From positions 17,113 to 34,587 of the forward strand of contig JACPIL010000052.1 of NCBI GenBank assembly GCA_016188105.1: DNA of 17,475 nt, given 5' to 3'. Made by a program: the position numbers and the translations under genes. The notes under the pieces are model-generated. The model was not told where the DNA came from, searched no databases, and saw only the letters and a list, made by a program, of their open reading frames with translations. This document shows positions 7,981-13,534 of the stretch, in pieces. Source of the stretch: Candidatus Woesearchaeota archaeon (lineage in GTDB: Archaea; Nanobdellota; Nanobdellia; Woesearchaeales; GW2011-AR9). How positions within the stretch are numbered: the stretch's first letter is position 1; every line of letters begins with the position of its first letter.

Positions 7981-8003
7981 AGACCAGAGATTTATTCTGG
8001 TCT
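7981..8003 (-). terminator. Hairpin across the stop codon of the AAA+ gene
   Basis: AGACCAGA (7981-7988) and TCTGGTCT (7996-8003) form a perfect 8-bp stem. The UAA stop of the AAA+ gene is in the loop. No U-tract follows directly, so it could be a termination or mRNA-stability element rather than a classic terminator. Confidence 0.4.
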
Positions 8004-9506
8004 CCAATTCTTAAATGCACTATAGCCGGAAATTATTTCTTCCCTGAGTTGGTCTACTTTCTCTTGTCGAGATCCTCGAGGAACAAAATAAGACGCGTTG
8101 TCTTCAGTAAGAGCAAAGCCTGAAGTATTGCCAACGGACACAGTATAGACACCCGCATCTTCTGCAGCTCGCCTAATCCCTTCAACATTGCGAAAACTAC
8201 TATCGTGAGCAAGAAGCTGCGGCAAGCTAAAGAACTTGAAAGGATCGGAAACAAGTTGATTAAAACCTGTCGTTCTAATTTTTTCTTCTAATCTTCTGTA
8301 TTCGGCAGCATTTGTTTCTTCAAAGAATATTGGCAAACTAACAGGAGTTAGAAATAGCAAAATTCTGCCATGTTTTGTGCCTGCCCCAAGTTGTTCTACG
8401 TAAATCTTTTTTCCGTTTAAGCGCTCATAGATTATATGATAAGGTTTTGCTCCTTCTATTTCGCTTAGGGCTTGCAAAGAGATAGGTAAAATTCCTTTTT
8501 GATACCATAAAGGATTGGAGTTTTTACCATTGCTTTTAGCAGCTGAAGCTATGGGAGAATCGTCCAATTCTACAATGGAAACTGGCGGCTCGATCAGTAC
8601 TTTTTCTTCTGTTGATCTTTGTACTTCTTCTCTGTCTTTCGGCAGTATTATCTCTTTTTTTTCTGCTTTAAATGCTAAGCTGTTAACAAGCATCAACCTC
8701 CTACCTGAATTAAACAAGTCCTCAGCTTCAATAATTCCTTTATTCTTAAAAATAAAAACCCTTTCCAGAGTATGTTCTAATTCCCGCACATTTCCTTTCC
8801 ATTCCGCAAGATGTAATTTTTCTAGTGCTTTCGCAGATAAACCTTCAATCTGGGCCTTGTAAGTTAGATTATGTTTCTCTATAAAATATTCAGCTAGAAG
8901 CAGCACATCATATCCTCTTTCGCGGAGAGGCGGTACAATGAGTGGGACCACGTTTAAACGATAGTATAAATCTTCTCTAAAATTACCTCTTTCCACTTCT
9001 TTTTCAAGATCCCTATTGGTGGCAGCAATGATGCGAACATCGATCTCTTCTGTTCTGTTGCTTCCAACTCTGGTAACCTGTCGTTCCTGCAAAACGCGTA
9101 GAATCTTTGTTTGCAGAGATAAACTCATGTCTCCTATCTCGTCCAATAAAATGGTTCCATGATGAGCATATTGAAACTTCCCAATAACATCTCGGTGCGC
9201 TCCTGTAAATGCACCCCTAACGTAGCCAAATAATTCACTCTCTAAAAGTTCCGCCGGCAATCCAGCACAGTTGACAGCAACAAAATTATGTTTATTTCTA
9301 TCTCCTTTTCCATTGTAATGCAGGGCTTTAGCGCAAAGTTCCTTTCCAGTTCCGGTTTCACCAAGCAGTAAGACAGTAGTAGGCAAATCGGCCAGACGGT
9401 TAAGATAGCGAAAAAGATTGATCATACCATCGCTGCTGCCGACGATGGTATCCTTTCCCCCATTAATCGTATATCTTGGGGTGCTGTAATTTTCAAACTC
9501 AATCAT
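7992..9506 (-). CDS. NtrC-like (sigma54-activator-type) AAA+ ATPase without HTH
   Basis: Residues about 20-268 form a complete bacterial enhancer-binding-protein AAA+ domain: Walker A GETGTGKE (49-56), the sigma54-contact loop GAFTGA (98-103), Walker B ILLDEIGD (119-126), arginine-finger region FREDLYYRLNVVP (176-188), and sensor II WKGNVRELEHTLERV (236-250). There is no receiver, GAF or PAS domain before it. The usual C-terminal Fis-type helix-turn-helix is also missing; about 235 residues that I do not recognise follow instead, ending YSAFKNWRPE. Archaea have no known sigma54, so the partner of the GAFTGA loop is unclear. The gene has its own TATA box 27 nt before the ATG. Acquisition from bacteria, with a new C-terminal domain, is the likeliest history. 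Confidence 0.9.
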   Translation of the reverse strand: MIEFENYSTPRYTINGGKDTIVGSSDGMINLFRYLNRLADLPTTVLLLGETGTGKELCAKALHYNGKGDRNKHNFVAVNCAGLPAELLESELFGYVRGAFTGAHRDVIGKFQYAHHGTILLDEIGDMSLSLQTKILRVLQERQVTRVGSNRTEEIDVRIIAATNRDLEKEVERGNFREDLYYRLNVVPLIVPPLRERGYDVLLLAEYFIEKHNLTYKAQIEGLSAKALEKLHLAEWKGNVRELEHTLERVFIFKNKGIIEAEDLFNSGRRLMLVNSLAFKAEKKEIILPKDREEVQRSTEEKVLIEPPVSIVELDDSPIASAAKSNGKNSNPLWYQKGILPISLQALSEIEGAKPYHIIYERLNGKKIYVEQLGAGTKHGRILLFLTPVSLPIFFEETNAAEYRRLEEKIRTTGFNQLVSDPFKFFSLPQLLAHDSSFRNVEGIRRAAEDAGVYTVSVGNTSGFALTEDNASYFVPRGSRQEKVDQLREEIISGYSAFKNWRPE

Positions 9507-9528
9507 ATAATTCTTTTGAAAATGGGCC

Positions 9529-9537
9529 CTTTATAAG
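9529..9537 (-). promoter_or_regulatory. TATA box of the AAA+ gene
   Basis: The minus-strand CTTATAAAG is centred 27 nt before the ATG at 9506, giving an apparently leaderless transcript separate from the aromatic operon. Confidence 0.6.
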
Positions 9538-9547
9538 GTTTATGTAA

Positions 9548-9577
9548 AATACATATTAGAAAAATACATATTAGAAA
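9548..9577. repeat. Two tandem 15-bp repeats between the AAA+ gene and pheA
   Basis: AATACATATTAGAAA occurs twice in direct succession, 3 nt after the pheA stop and just upstream of the TATA box of the AAA+ gene. On the transcribed strand it reads as T-rich blocks, so it may terminate the aromatic operon, bind a regulator of the AAA+ gene, or both. Confidence 0.7.
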
Positions 9578-9579
9578 AT

Positions 9580-10392
9580 CTATCTTAAATCTACTAATTG
9601 GTAGGAACCAAGAGAACGGATATCTACAATATCGAGCCTTTCTAAATCTACAAGGGCGCGCTGCATTCTTTCTTCTTGAAGATTACAATCCAATTCGATG
9701 TAAAAAAACCGCTCACCCATTTTCATTTGAGTGGGGCGTGATTCGATTTGAGCCAGATTGATACCTTCATCAGCAAAAGGATTCAGAACATTTCGAAGCA
9801 ATCCAGCATAATCTCCTTTCGGGCTTAGTACAAAACTTGTTCTCGCATTTTCTTGGGCTAGAGTTTCTTTTAAAGAAATCTCTAAAAAACGAGTCGCATT
9901 ATTAGCATTATTTCCGATATTTTCTTGCAGGATCTCTAATCCGTGATATATAGCGGCTTCTATTGATCCGATAGCTGCATACGCTGGGTCTTTTGAAGCA
10001 TCTTCCATTGCTTTTGAGGTACTATTACGCTTGTCAACTTTTTTTCCGGCAAGAAAAGCAGAACACTGATCTAAGGCTTCTTGCTTGGAGATAATGACTT
10101 TGTAGTCCTGGCTTTGCGCTGCCAAACAATGGTGTATGGCCATAGTATAAGAATAATTTATCCTGACATTATTTTCTAATAAGCCATCAACACTTTCTCT
10201 TAAATGGCCTAAGTTTATATTTTCGATAGGAACTATTCCTTTTTCTGCCGATCCAGCTTCCACTTCTCTGAACACCTGTCCAATTTGATCACATAAAACT
10301 ACCCTAGCCCGGGGGAATACTTTTAATCCCACAATATAAGAGTAACTATATTCCGGACCCAAAACAGCAACTTTCATTTGCGTATGCACCAT
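9580..10392 (-). CDS. pheA: Prephenate dehydratase
   Basis: The enzyme converts prephenate to phenylpyruvate, the last committed step to phenylalanine. The N-terminal start of the catalytic domain KVAVLGPEYSYS (7-18), the segment GIVPIENINLGH (52-63), and the conserved NATRF (165-169) are visible. The TRF threonine of the active site is retained. From about residue 185 an ACT domain follows with the phenylalanine-binding-type motif IESRP (216-220), so feedback by Phe is expected. The length of 270 aa is that of a monofunctional enzyme. It is the third gene of the operon, starting one base after the chorismate mutase stop. A second ATG at residue 6 is an alternative start. Confidence 0.93.
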   Translation of the reverse strand: MVHTQMKVAVLGPEYSYSYIVGLKVFPRARVVLCDQIGQVFREVEAGSAEKGIVPIENINLGHLRESVDGLLENNVRINYSYTMAIHHCLAAQSQDYKVIISKQEALDQCSAFLAGKKVDKRNSTSKAMEDASKDPAYAAIGSIEAAIYHGLEILQENIGNNANNATRFLEISLKETLAQENARTSFVLSPKGDYAGLLRNVLNPFADEGINLAQIESRPTQMKMGERFFYIELDCNLQEERMQRALVDLERLDIVDIRSLGSYQLVDLR

Positions 10393-10393
10393 T

Positions 10394-10657
10394 TTATTTT
10401 TTCTGCACTTCTCTGCATTTTTTCATGATCAATTCAAACAATCCTTGTACAAATTGTTGGTCTTCAAACCCAAGTTTCTTTAGTTTCTCGGCTCTGGCTT
10501 TGATGATCTGTTTTTCTCTATCTTTGTCTTGAATAGAAAGGTTATTTTTCTTTTTATATTCACCAATTTTTCTACAAAGTTCGAAGCGCTTTGCCAGCAA
10601 TTCCACTATCTTTGCATCCATCTCATCAATTTTTTCTCTCGCTTGATCTAAATTCAT
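10394..10657 (-). CDS. Chorismate mutase, AroQ type
   Basis: This 87-aa all-helical enzyme rearranges chorismate to prephenate. The active-site residues of the AroQ family fall at the correct relative spacing to the E. coli domain: Arg7, Arg24, Lys35, Asp44, Arg47 and Glu48, with a Gln at 85 near the last position. It stands alone rather than fused to the dehydratase or to DAHP synthase as in many bacteria. Its ATG overlaps the DAHP synthase TGA in an ATGA, so translation is probably coupled. In the operon it sits between the entry enzyme and prephenate dehydratase, which uses its product. Confidence 0.93.
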   Translation of the reverse strand: MNLDQAREKIDEMDAKIVELLAKRFELCRKIGEYKKKNNLSIQDKDREKQIIKARAEKLKKLGFEDQQFVQGLFELIMKKCREVQKK

Positions 10658-11592
10658 TTTTGCTTCACGGTCCTTGGTTTAATTGATTCCATGTACCCTG
10701 CAAATATTGCTGCAGGCAGACCTTGTTTAAAGTCGCAAACTTCTACGCCATCGATATAAGGCTCTTCGTTGTTTCTGATCACATCAATCAGCAATCCATT
10801 TGCGCCAGCATTAAGATATTCAGAGCCGAACTCTCGCACTAAATCTCTTCTTCCAGTAGAATGGCTGGGATCTCCAATGACCGGTAAATAGGTTGCTCTA
10901 CGCAATTGAGTTAAGAAATCTGGCCGGGGAGTATTTCGCATCAAACCATCATTCATATTAATGCCGCGTTCACAAAGAATTATTTTAGGGATTCTTCCTT
11001 TCCGATCATATTCTACAGCCAGATATTCAGCGGCGCAGAGAACTTCTTTAAGCTTAGGCAAAGGCCCGGTTTTTAGGAGAACTGCTTTACCATGCTGAGC
11101 GGCATATTCTCCTACTTGAACCAAGAGAGCGAAATTTTGCATGTTTCGCGCACCAATCTGCATAACATCAGCATAATCTCCTACCTCATCTACTTTACCT
11201 TGATCTGTCACTTCGGTAACAATTGGAAGACCGGTAATTTCGCATGCTTCAGCAAGGATTTCCAAAGCTTCAATTCCAAGGCCTTGGAAAGAATAAGGTG
11301 ATGTTCTTGGTTTGTAAGCGCCGCCACGCAACATCTCTGCGCCTGCTTCTTTGACGCTCTTGGCAATCTCTAGAGTCTGTTCTCTGGAATGGACCGCACA
11401 CGGTCCAGCAATGATAAAAGGCTTTTCTGCACCTACTTCGATCCCTCGAATAGTAAAAGTGATAGTGCTAAGATTTCCGTAAAATTCTTCTTGGTTGTCT
11501 CTTGCAACTAATCTGTATTCATCCCATTCAGAGCGAGGTGATGGCGGTTCTAAATCTTTAACCCGACTGCGGCTTCCATTTTCTTCTAACAT
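10654..11592 (-). CDS. DAHP synthase, type I-beta (AroG/KdsA-like)
   Basis: The enzyme condenses phosphoenolpyruvate and erythrose 4-phosphate, the first step of the shikimate pathway. The family motifs IAGPCAVHS (61-69), LRGGAYKPRTSPYSFQGLG (88-106), the KTGP loop and GDPSHSTGRRDLV are all present. At 312 aa the TIM barrel is complete. The first 55 residues lack the recognisable ferredoxin-like allosteric domain of the Thermotoga enzyme, as well as a fused chorismate mutase. Feedback control at the protein level is therefore unclear, which gives weight to control through the leader RNA. GGAGG eight nt before the ATG is a strong ribosome binding site, unusual in a window dominated by leaderless starts. 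First gene of the operon. Confidence 0.93.
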   Translation of the reverse strand: MLEENGSRSRVKDLEPPSPRSEWDEYRLVARDNQEEFYGNLSTITFTIRGIEVGAEKPFIIAGPCAVHSREQTLEIAKSVKEAGAEMLRGGAYKPRTSPYSFQGLGIEALEILAEACEITGLPIVTEVTDQGKVDEVGDYADVMQIGARNMQNFALLVQVGEYAAQHGKAVLLKTGPLPKLKEVLCAAEYLAVEYDRKGRIPKIILCERGINMNDGLMRNTPRPDFLTQLRRATYLPVIGDPSHSTGRRDLVREFGSEYLNAGANGLLIDVIRNNEEPYIDGVEVCDFKQGLPAAIFAGYMESIKPRTVKQK

Positions 11593-11734
11593 AGGTCATG
11601 CCTCCGTTATGGCATTATCTCTACATCTTTTATGGATCCGCTGAAGAAAAACTTAGCGAATCCTTTTACCAGCTAAAGTAAAATGTAGAGAAAAAGCTAG
11701 CCTTGATCTCGATGATATTGCTAGCGTATGCCAT
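11593..11734 (-). promoter_or_regulatory. Candidate attenuator leader RNA of the aromatic operon
   Basis: The region between the putative transcription start (near 11734) and the DAHP synthase ATG is about 140 nt and strongly structured on the transcribed strand. (a) GCUAGC at 11720-11725 and again at 11696-11701. (b) A long-range 9-bp pair UCUCUACAU (11683-11691) with AUGUAGAGA (11618-11626). (c) A 9-bp stem GGAUUCGCU (11655-11663) with AGCGGAUCC (11634-11642), one G-U pair. (d) A competing 7-bp stem ACUUUAGC (11672-11679) with GCUAAGU (11651-11657), one bulge, running straight into UUUU. (e) AUGCC/GGCAU (11611-11615 with 11598-11602), which takes in two bases of the GGAGG. Stems c and d share bases and exclude each other. 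The role is inferred; the pairings are read from the sequence. Confidence 0.75.
11666..11734 (-). CDS. Leader peptide rich in Phe/Tyr/Trp (22 aa)
   Basis: A 22-codon frame begins with ATG 28 nt after the centre of a TATA box and ends with TAA. The C-terminal half reads KASFFSTFYFSW: six of the last nine residues are Phe, Tyr or Trp, and another Tyr is at position 3. The downstream operon makes chorismate-derived aromatic amino acids, so stalling at these codons when charged aromatic tRNAs are scarce would be the sensing step, as in bacterial phe and trp leaders. The codons FF-S-T-F lie in one arm of a long-range stem and FYFS in the arm of a second stem. The frame is too short for similarity to decide; content and position carry the claim. 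Confidence 0.75.
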   Translation of the reverse strand: MAYASNIIEIKASFFSTFYFSW

Positions 11735-11758
11735 AGAATCTCTGAAAAACAAAAAGAA

Positions 11759-11766
11759 TATTTAAA
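11759..11766 (-). promoter_or_regulatory. TATA box of the aromatic operon leader
   Basis: The minus-strand TTTAAATA is centred about 28 nt before the leader-peptide ATG at 11734 and about 170 nt before the DAHP synthase ATG. No TATA-like sequence lies 25 nt before the latter. Confidence 0.6.
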
Positions 11767-11781
11767 GTTTGCTCTTTTTAT

Positions 11782-12375
11782 CTAATTAGGGAGCTTCGCA
11801 CCATAATTTTTTTCAAATTCTTTAGCCTCTTCAGAAGTAATACCACGACCAAAGTTTTGTTCGATCTGCAGATCTTCTTTTTGTTTATTGGTAAAAAAAT
11901 AAGGTTCACGAACCGTAAAAAATAAAGGAGTAATTTTAAATGCAAGATTAAGTTGTAGGATACTCGTCTCCTGCGTTTTCCTAAATTTATGAACCTCTCC
12001 AATCAAGTCCTCAATAGAAGGGAGCGGTCCGCGATGGTATAACTGTTTATCAGTTAAGGTGAAACCTGCGTCAAAACGATATTCTTTTTCAACTACATAC
12101 ATCCTGAAGAGGGTGGTGAGTGTTTCTCCTCTACCAAGATTAGAGAATATTAAGCGTTTCTCCTTAGCATTTAATTCCAAGCTTTTATTTTCCTGGCGAA
12201 GTCTTGCAAATTCTGGAGTTTTTTCATATACGCGCACTCTGGCTTCTATCTGCTGATCAATTCCAGCCAGGAGATCTGAATTTCTGAAGAAATACCGTTG
12301 TAATCCATTCTCCGCTTCTTTTTCTGTATTAAAAATAAGCACCTTAACCAATAAGTACGCTAAAATGAAGCTCAA
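11782..12375 (-). CDS. Hypothetical protein with short hydrophobic N-terminus (197 aa)
   Basis: I do not recognise this protein. The first 16 residues are hydrophobic (SFILAYLLVKVLIF) and could be a membrane anchor. The rest is soluble, charged and mostly helical in the first half (LLAGIDQQIEARVRVYEKTPEFARLRQENKSLELNAKEKR), with a more strand-like second half. It has no cysteine or catalytic motif I can name. The start is TTG directly after an in-frame TAA; no ATG is available nearby, and an AT-rich TATA-like stretch (about 12397-12406) lies some 27 nt upstream. It ends just before the promoter of the aromatic operon on the same strand. Confidence 0.6.
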   Translation of the reverse strand: MSFILAYLLVKVLIFNTEKEAENGLQRYFFRNSDLLAGIDQQIEARVRVYEKTPEFARLRQENKSLELNAKEKRLIFSNLGRGETLTTLFRMYVVEKEYRFDAGFTLTDKQLYHRGPLPSIEDLIGEVHKFRKTQETSILQLNLAFKITPLFFTVREPYFFTNKQKEDLQIEQNFGRGITSEEAKEFEKNYGAKLPN

Positions 12376-12430
12376 TTTATAATAATTGTCGTAGAGAAAA
12401 AATATCGTTACTCTGCTTTAGCTGAGAAAA

Positions 12431-12438
12431 TTTATAAA
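12431..12438 (+). promoter_or_regulatory. Probable promoter of the tRNA pair
   Basis: TTTATAAA lies about 68 nt before the first base of tRNA-Leu, so the pre-tRNA would carry a 5' leader of roughly 40 nt. The 127 nt between the neighbouring gene and the tRNA hold nothing else I can identify. Confidence 0.45.
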
Positions 12439-12542
12439 TGAAGGGCTTGTTTGTATGAAGTATCCACTATCCAGAGAACACCTGCGTGGTCAAGCTGCTT
12501 TTGCCGGGGTAGCAAAGCTTGGCCAAATGCGCAGGACTTAAG

Positions 12543-12558
12543 TTGCAAAACATAAGTT
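12543..12558 (+). other. tRNA intron 1, canonical position 37/38
   Basis: A 16-nt intron follows G37. The exon bases CTTA (32-35) pair with TAAG (12553-12556) as the 4-bp central helix. It is flanked by a 3-nt bulge AG^T on the 5' side and TT^A on the 3' side, with cuts after the second base of each, between the CAGGA/TCCTG stem and a short TG/CA inner helix. Confidence 0.88.
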
Positions 12559-12590
12559 ATCCTGTTCCTTAGTGGATTCGGGGGTTCAAA

Positions 12591-12619
12591 TGCCTGCTAC
12601 AATTGTAGTGGTTTGAAAG
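12591..12619 (+). other. tRNA intron 2, T-loop position 59/60
   Basis: A 29-nt intron interrupts the T-loop. TTCA (54-57) pairs with TGAA (12614-12617), with bulges AA^T and AG^T and cuts after the second base of each. The intron has its own hairpin, CTAC-aatt-GTAG (12597-12608), extended by G-U pairs. Splicing restores TTCAAAT followed by CCCTT, which completes the T arm. Confidence 0.82.
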
Positions 12620-12638
12620 TCCCTTCCCCGGCACCATT

Positions 12639-12702
12639 GCCCTCGTGGCCTAGCGGTATGGCGTTACCTTGGTAAGGTAAAGGTCGCGGGTTCAATTCTC
12701 GC
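12639..12702 (+). pseudogene. tRNA-Thr(GGU) lacking its 3' acceptor strand
   Basis: The 5' acceptor strand GCCCTCG is followed by a D arm (GCC/GGC), an anticodon arm TTACC/GGTAA with loop TT-GGT-AA, a 5-nt variable loop AGGTC and a full T arm GCGGG-TTCAATT-CTCGC. The next bases, TTGTACCA, cannot pair with GCCCTCG (CGAGGGC is required), and the CCA is not at the correct distance. No CGAGGGC is found in the following sequence that I scanned. The gene therefore stops at the end of the T arm and looks truncated at a junction near 12702. An exon further away, joined by splicing in trans, is a less likely alternative. Confidence 0.65.
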
Positions 12703-13169
12703 TTGTACCATATGATGAATTTATTGCTGATTTATGGCGCCAGGAGTTTATTTTTATCGGTGAAGAAGATCATTTCAGCCAAAAACATGTAAGGAATGAA
12801 GGCATCATACTTGCCGATCTGGCAAGGGCTGGCTCCCTGCGCATAGCAACCGAGGATATTTCAGATCCAGCGTATCGTTTGAAAAGAAGAATGCTGCAAA
12901 GATTCAATTCTTCCCATTTATCTTACCTCCCTTCCGATAATAGGCAGATGGCTGAGCAATTAACACAGATGAACGGCAAAGAAAGAAACATTGCAATTGT
13001 AGGTTCCTTACATCTGGCTGGCCCATTTTCTGTTGATGCTCTAGTAAGGAGAATGTGTCCTCATCGACGCAGCATGGCCGTGTTTCTAGAAGATCAAATT
13101 ACGCCAAATGGAGTTTATAGAAAACAGACACCTGGAGCAAAAGAATATGTGGTAGCAGGAAACCTTTAA
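12703..13169 (+). pseudogene. N-terminally truncated Tiki/ChaN-like protein fragment
   Basis: An open frame runs from the tRNA-Thr T arm to a stop at 13169 without a usable start until a TTG at 12867 and an ATG at 12879. The translated part before that ATG carries the conserved opening of the fold, EFIFIGEEDHFSQKHVRNE, and then ATED. After the ATG come ERNIAIVGSLHLAGP and the C-terminus. The pattern resembles the Tiki superfamily (TraB/ChaN/erythromycin-esterase-like), in which a GE..H segment near the start is essential. Two ATGs at 12712 and 12715 are in another frame, so a frameshift is also possible. A shortened protein from 12879 would lack the GE..H segment. Likely non-functional. Confidence 0.55.
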
Positions 13170-13177
13170 TTCTATCT

Positions 13178-13483
13178 TTAATTCAGTGAGGCTATCTTTT
13201 GGTTCTTGCCGGTCAGCTTTTTCAATCCCTGCGCAAAGAGAAGCTGGTATTGCCGTAATTGTCTCAATTCTTCAGGATCGATAGGCCACTTCTGATCCTC
13301 ATCGTTGGCTACAGATTGATTAATTTCGTACAACGCAACCCGTAATTCATTTTCTAAGAGTACGGCCACCGCAGGATCTTTTTGTTTTAATTTACCGATG
13401 GTAGTAATATTGGTAATTTTATTTATCTTGGCAAGTAAATTCCTGCTCCTCTCCAGGGCAGCGGTAACGAAGGTTTTGACCAT
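13178..13483 (-). CDS. Small helical hypothetical protein (101 aa)
   Basis: I do not recognise this protein. It is predicted to be almost wholly helical, with heptad-like leucines (LLAKINKITN, LLENELRVALYEINQ, LRQLRQYQLLFAQGLKKL), no membrane segment and no cysteine, so a small helical bundle or partner protein is likely. It is divergent from nurA, sharing the same TATA box, which suggests the two are produced together and may act in one process. The ATG is 27 nt from the centre of that box. Confidence 0.65.
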   Translation of the reverse strand: MVKTFVTAALERSRNLLAKINKITNITTIGKLKQKDPAVAVLLENELRVALYEINQSVANDEDQKWPIDPEELRQLRQYQLLFAQGLKKLTGKNQKIASLN

Positions 13484-13505
13484 AGTGAAGAAAATGATAA
13501 TAATC

Positions 13506-13513
13506 TATATAAA
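13506..13513. promoter_or_regulatory. Symmetric TATA box serving nurA and the divergent small gene
   Basis: CTATATAAAG reads as a TATA box on both strands (plus TATATAAA, minus TTTATATA). Its centre is 25 nt from the nurA ATG and 27 nt from the ATG of the 101-aa gene. No other TATA-like element occurs in the 51-nt gap. Confidence 0.65.
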
Positions 13514-13534
13514 GATTTTGATTCGATTAAGACC

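Larger units (their letters stand above)
12503..12636 (+). tRNA. tRNA-Leu(UAA) with two introns
   Basis: The acceptor stem is GCCGGGG/CCCCGGC (12503-12509, 12626-12632), with discriminator A and encoded CCA. The D stem is GCA/TGC. The anticodon stem is CAGGA/TCCTG, with loop CU-UAA-G-A after splicing. A long variable arm (TCC/GGA) identifies a class II tRNA, consistent with Leu. The T stem GGGGG/CCCTT has two G-U pairs, and the spliced T-loop is the canonical TTCAAAT. The gene is 134 nt; removing introns of 16 and 29 nt leaves 89 nt including CCA, the normal size for tRNA-Leu. Both introns have the bulge-helix-bulge shape cut by the archaeal splicing endonuclease. tRNA-Thr follows two bases later. 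Confidence 0.92.

Noticed and set aside
7992..9506. AAA+ enhancer-binding domain as evidence that the window is bacterial
   Set aside because: tRNA introns with bulge-helix-bulge sites, NurA and TATA-box promoters around it are archaeal; a transferred gene is simpler.
11696..11725. GCTAGC pair followed by TTTTT as a stand-alone terminator upstream of the aromatic operon
   Set aside because: It lies within the leader-peptide frame, downstream of the TATA box, so if real it belongs to the leader structure rather than to an upstream gene.
12455..12541. A 28-codon frame from ATG at 12455 running into the tRNA-Leu
   Set aside because: It overlaps half of a convincing tRNA gene and has no ribosome binding site or recognisable content.
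12703..12860. Possible distant 3' exon completing tRNA-Thr (CGAGGAT near 12851)
   Set aside because: Only five of seven bases match the required CGAGGGC, no CCA follows, and it lies inside the coding-like frame of the Tiki/ChaN-like fragment.
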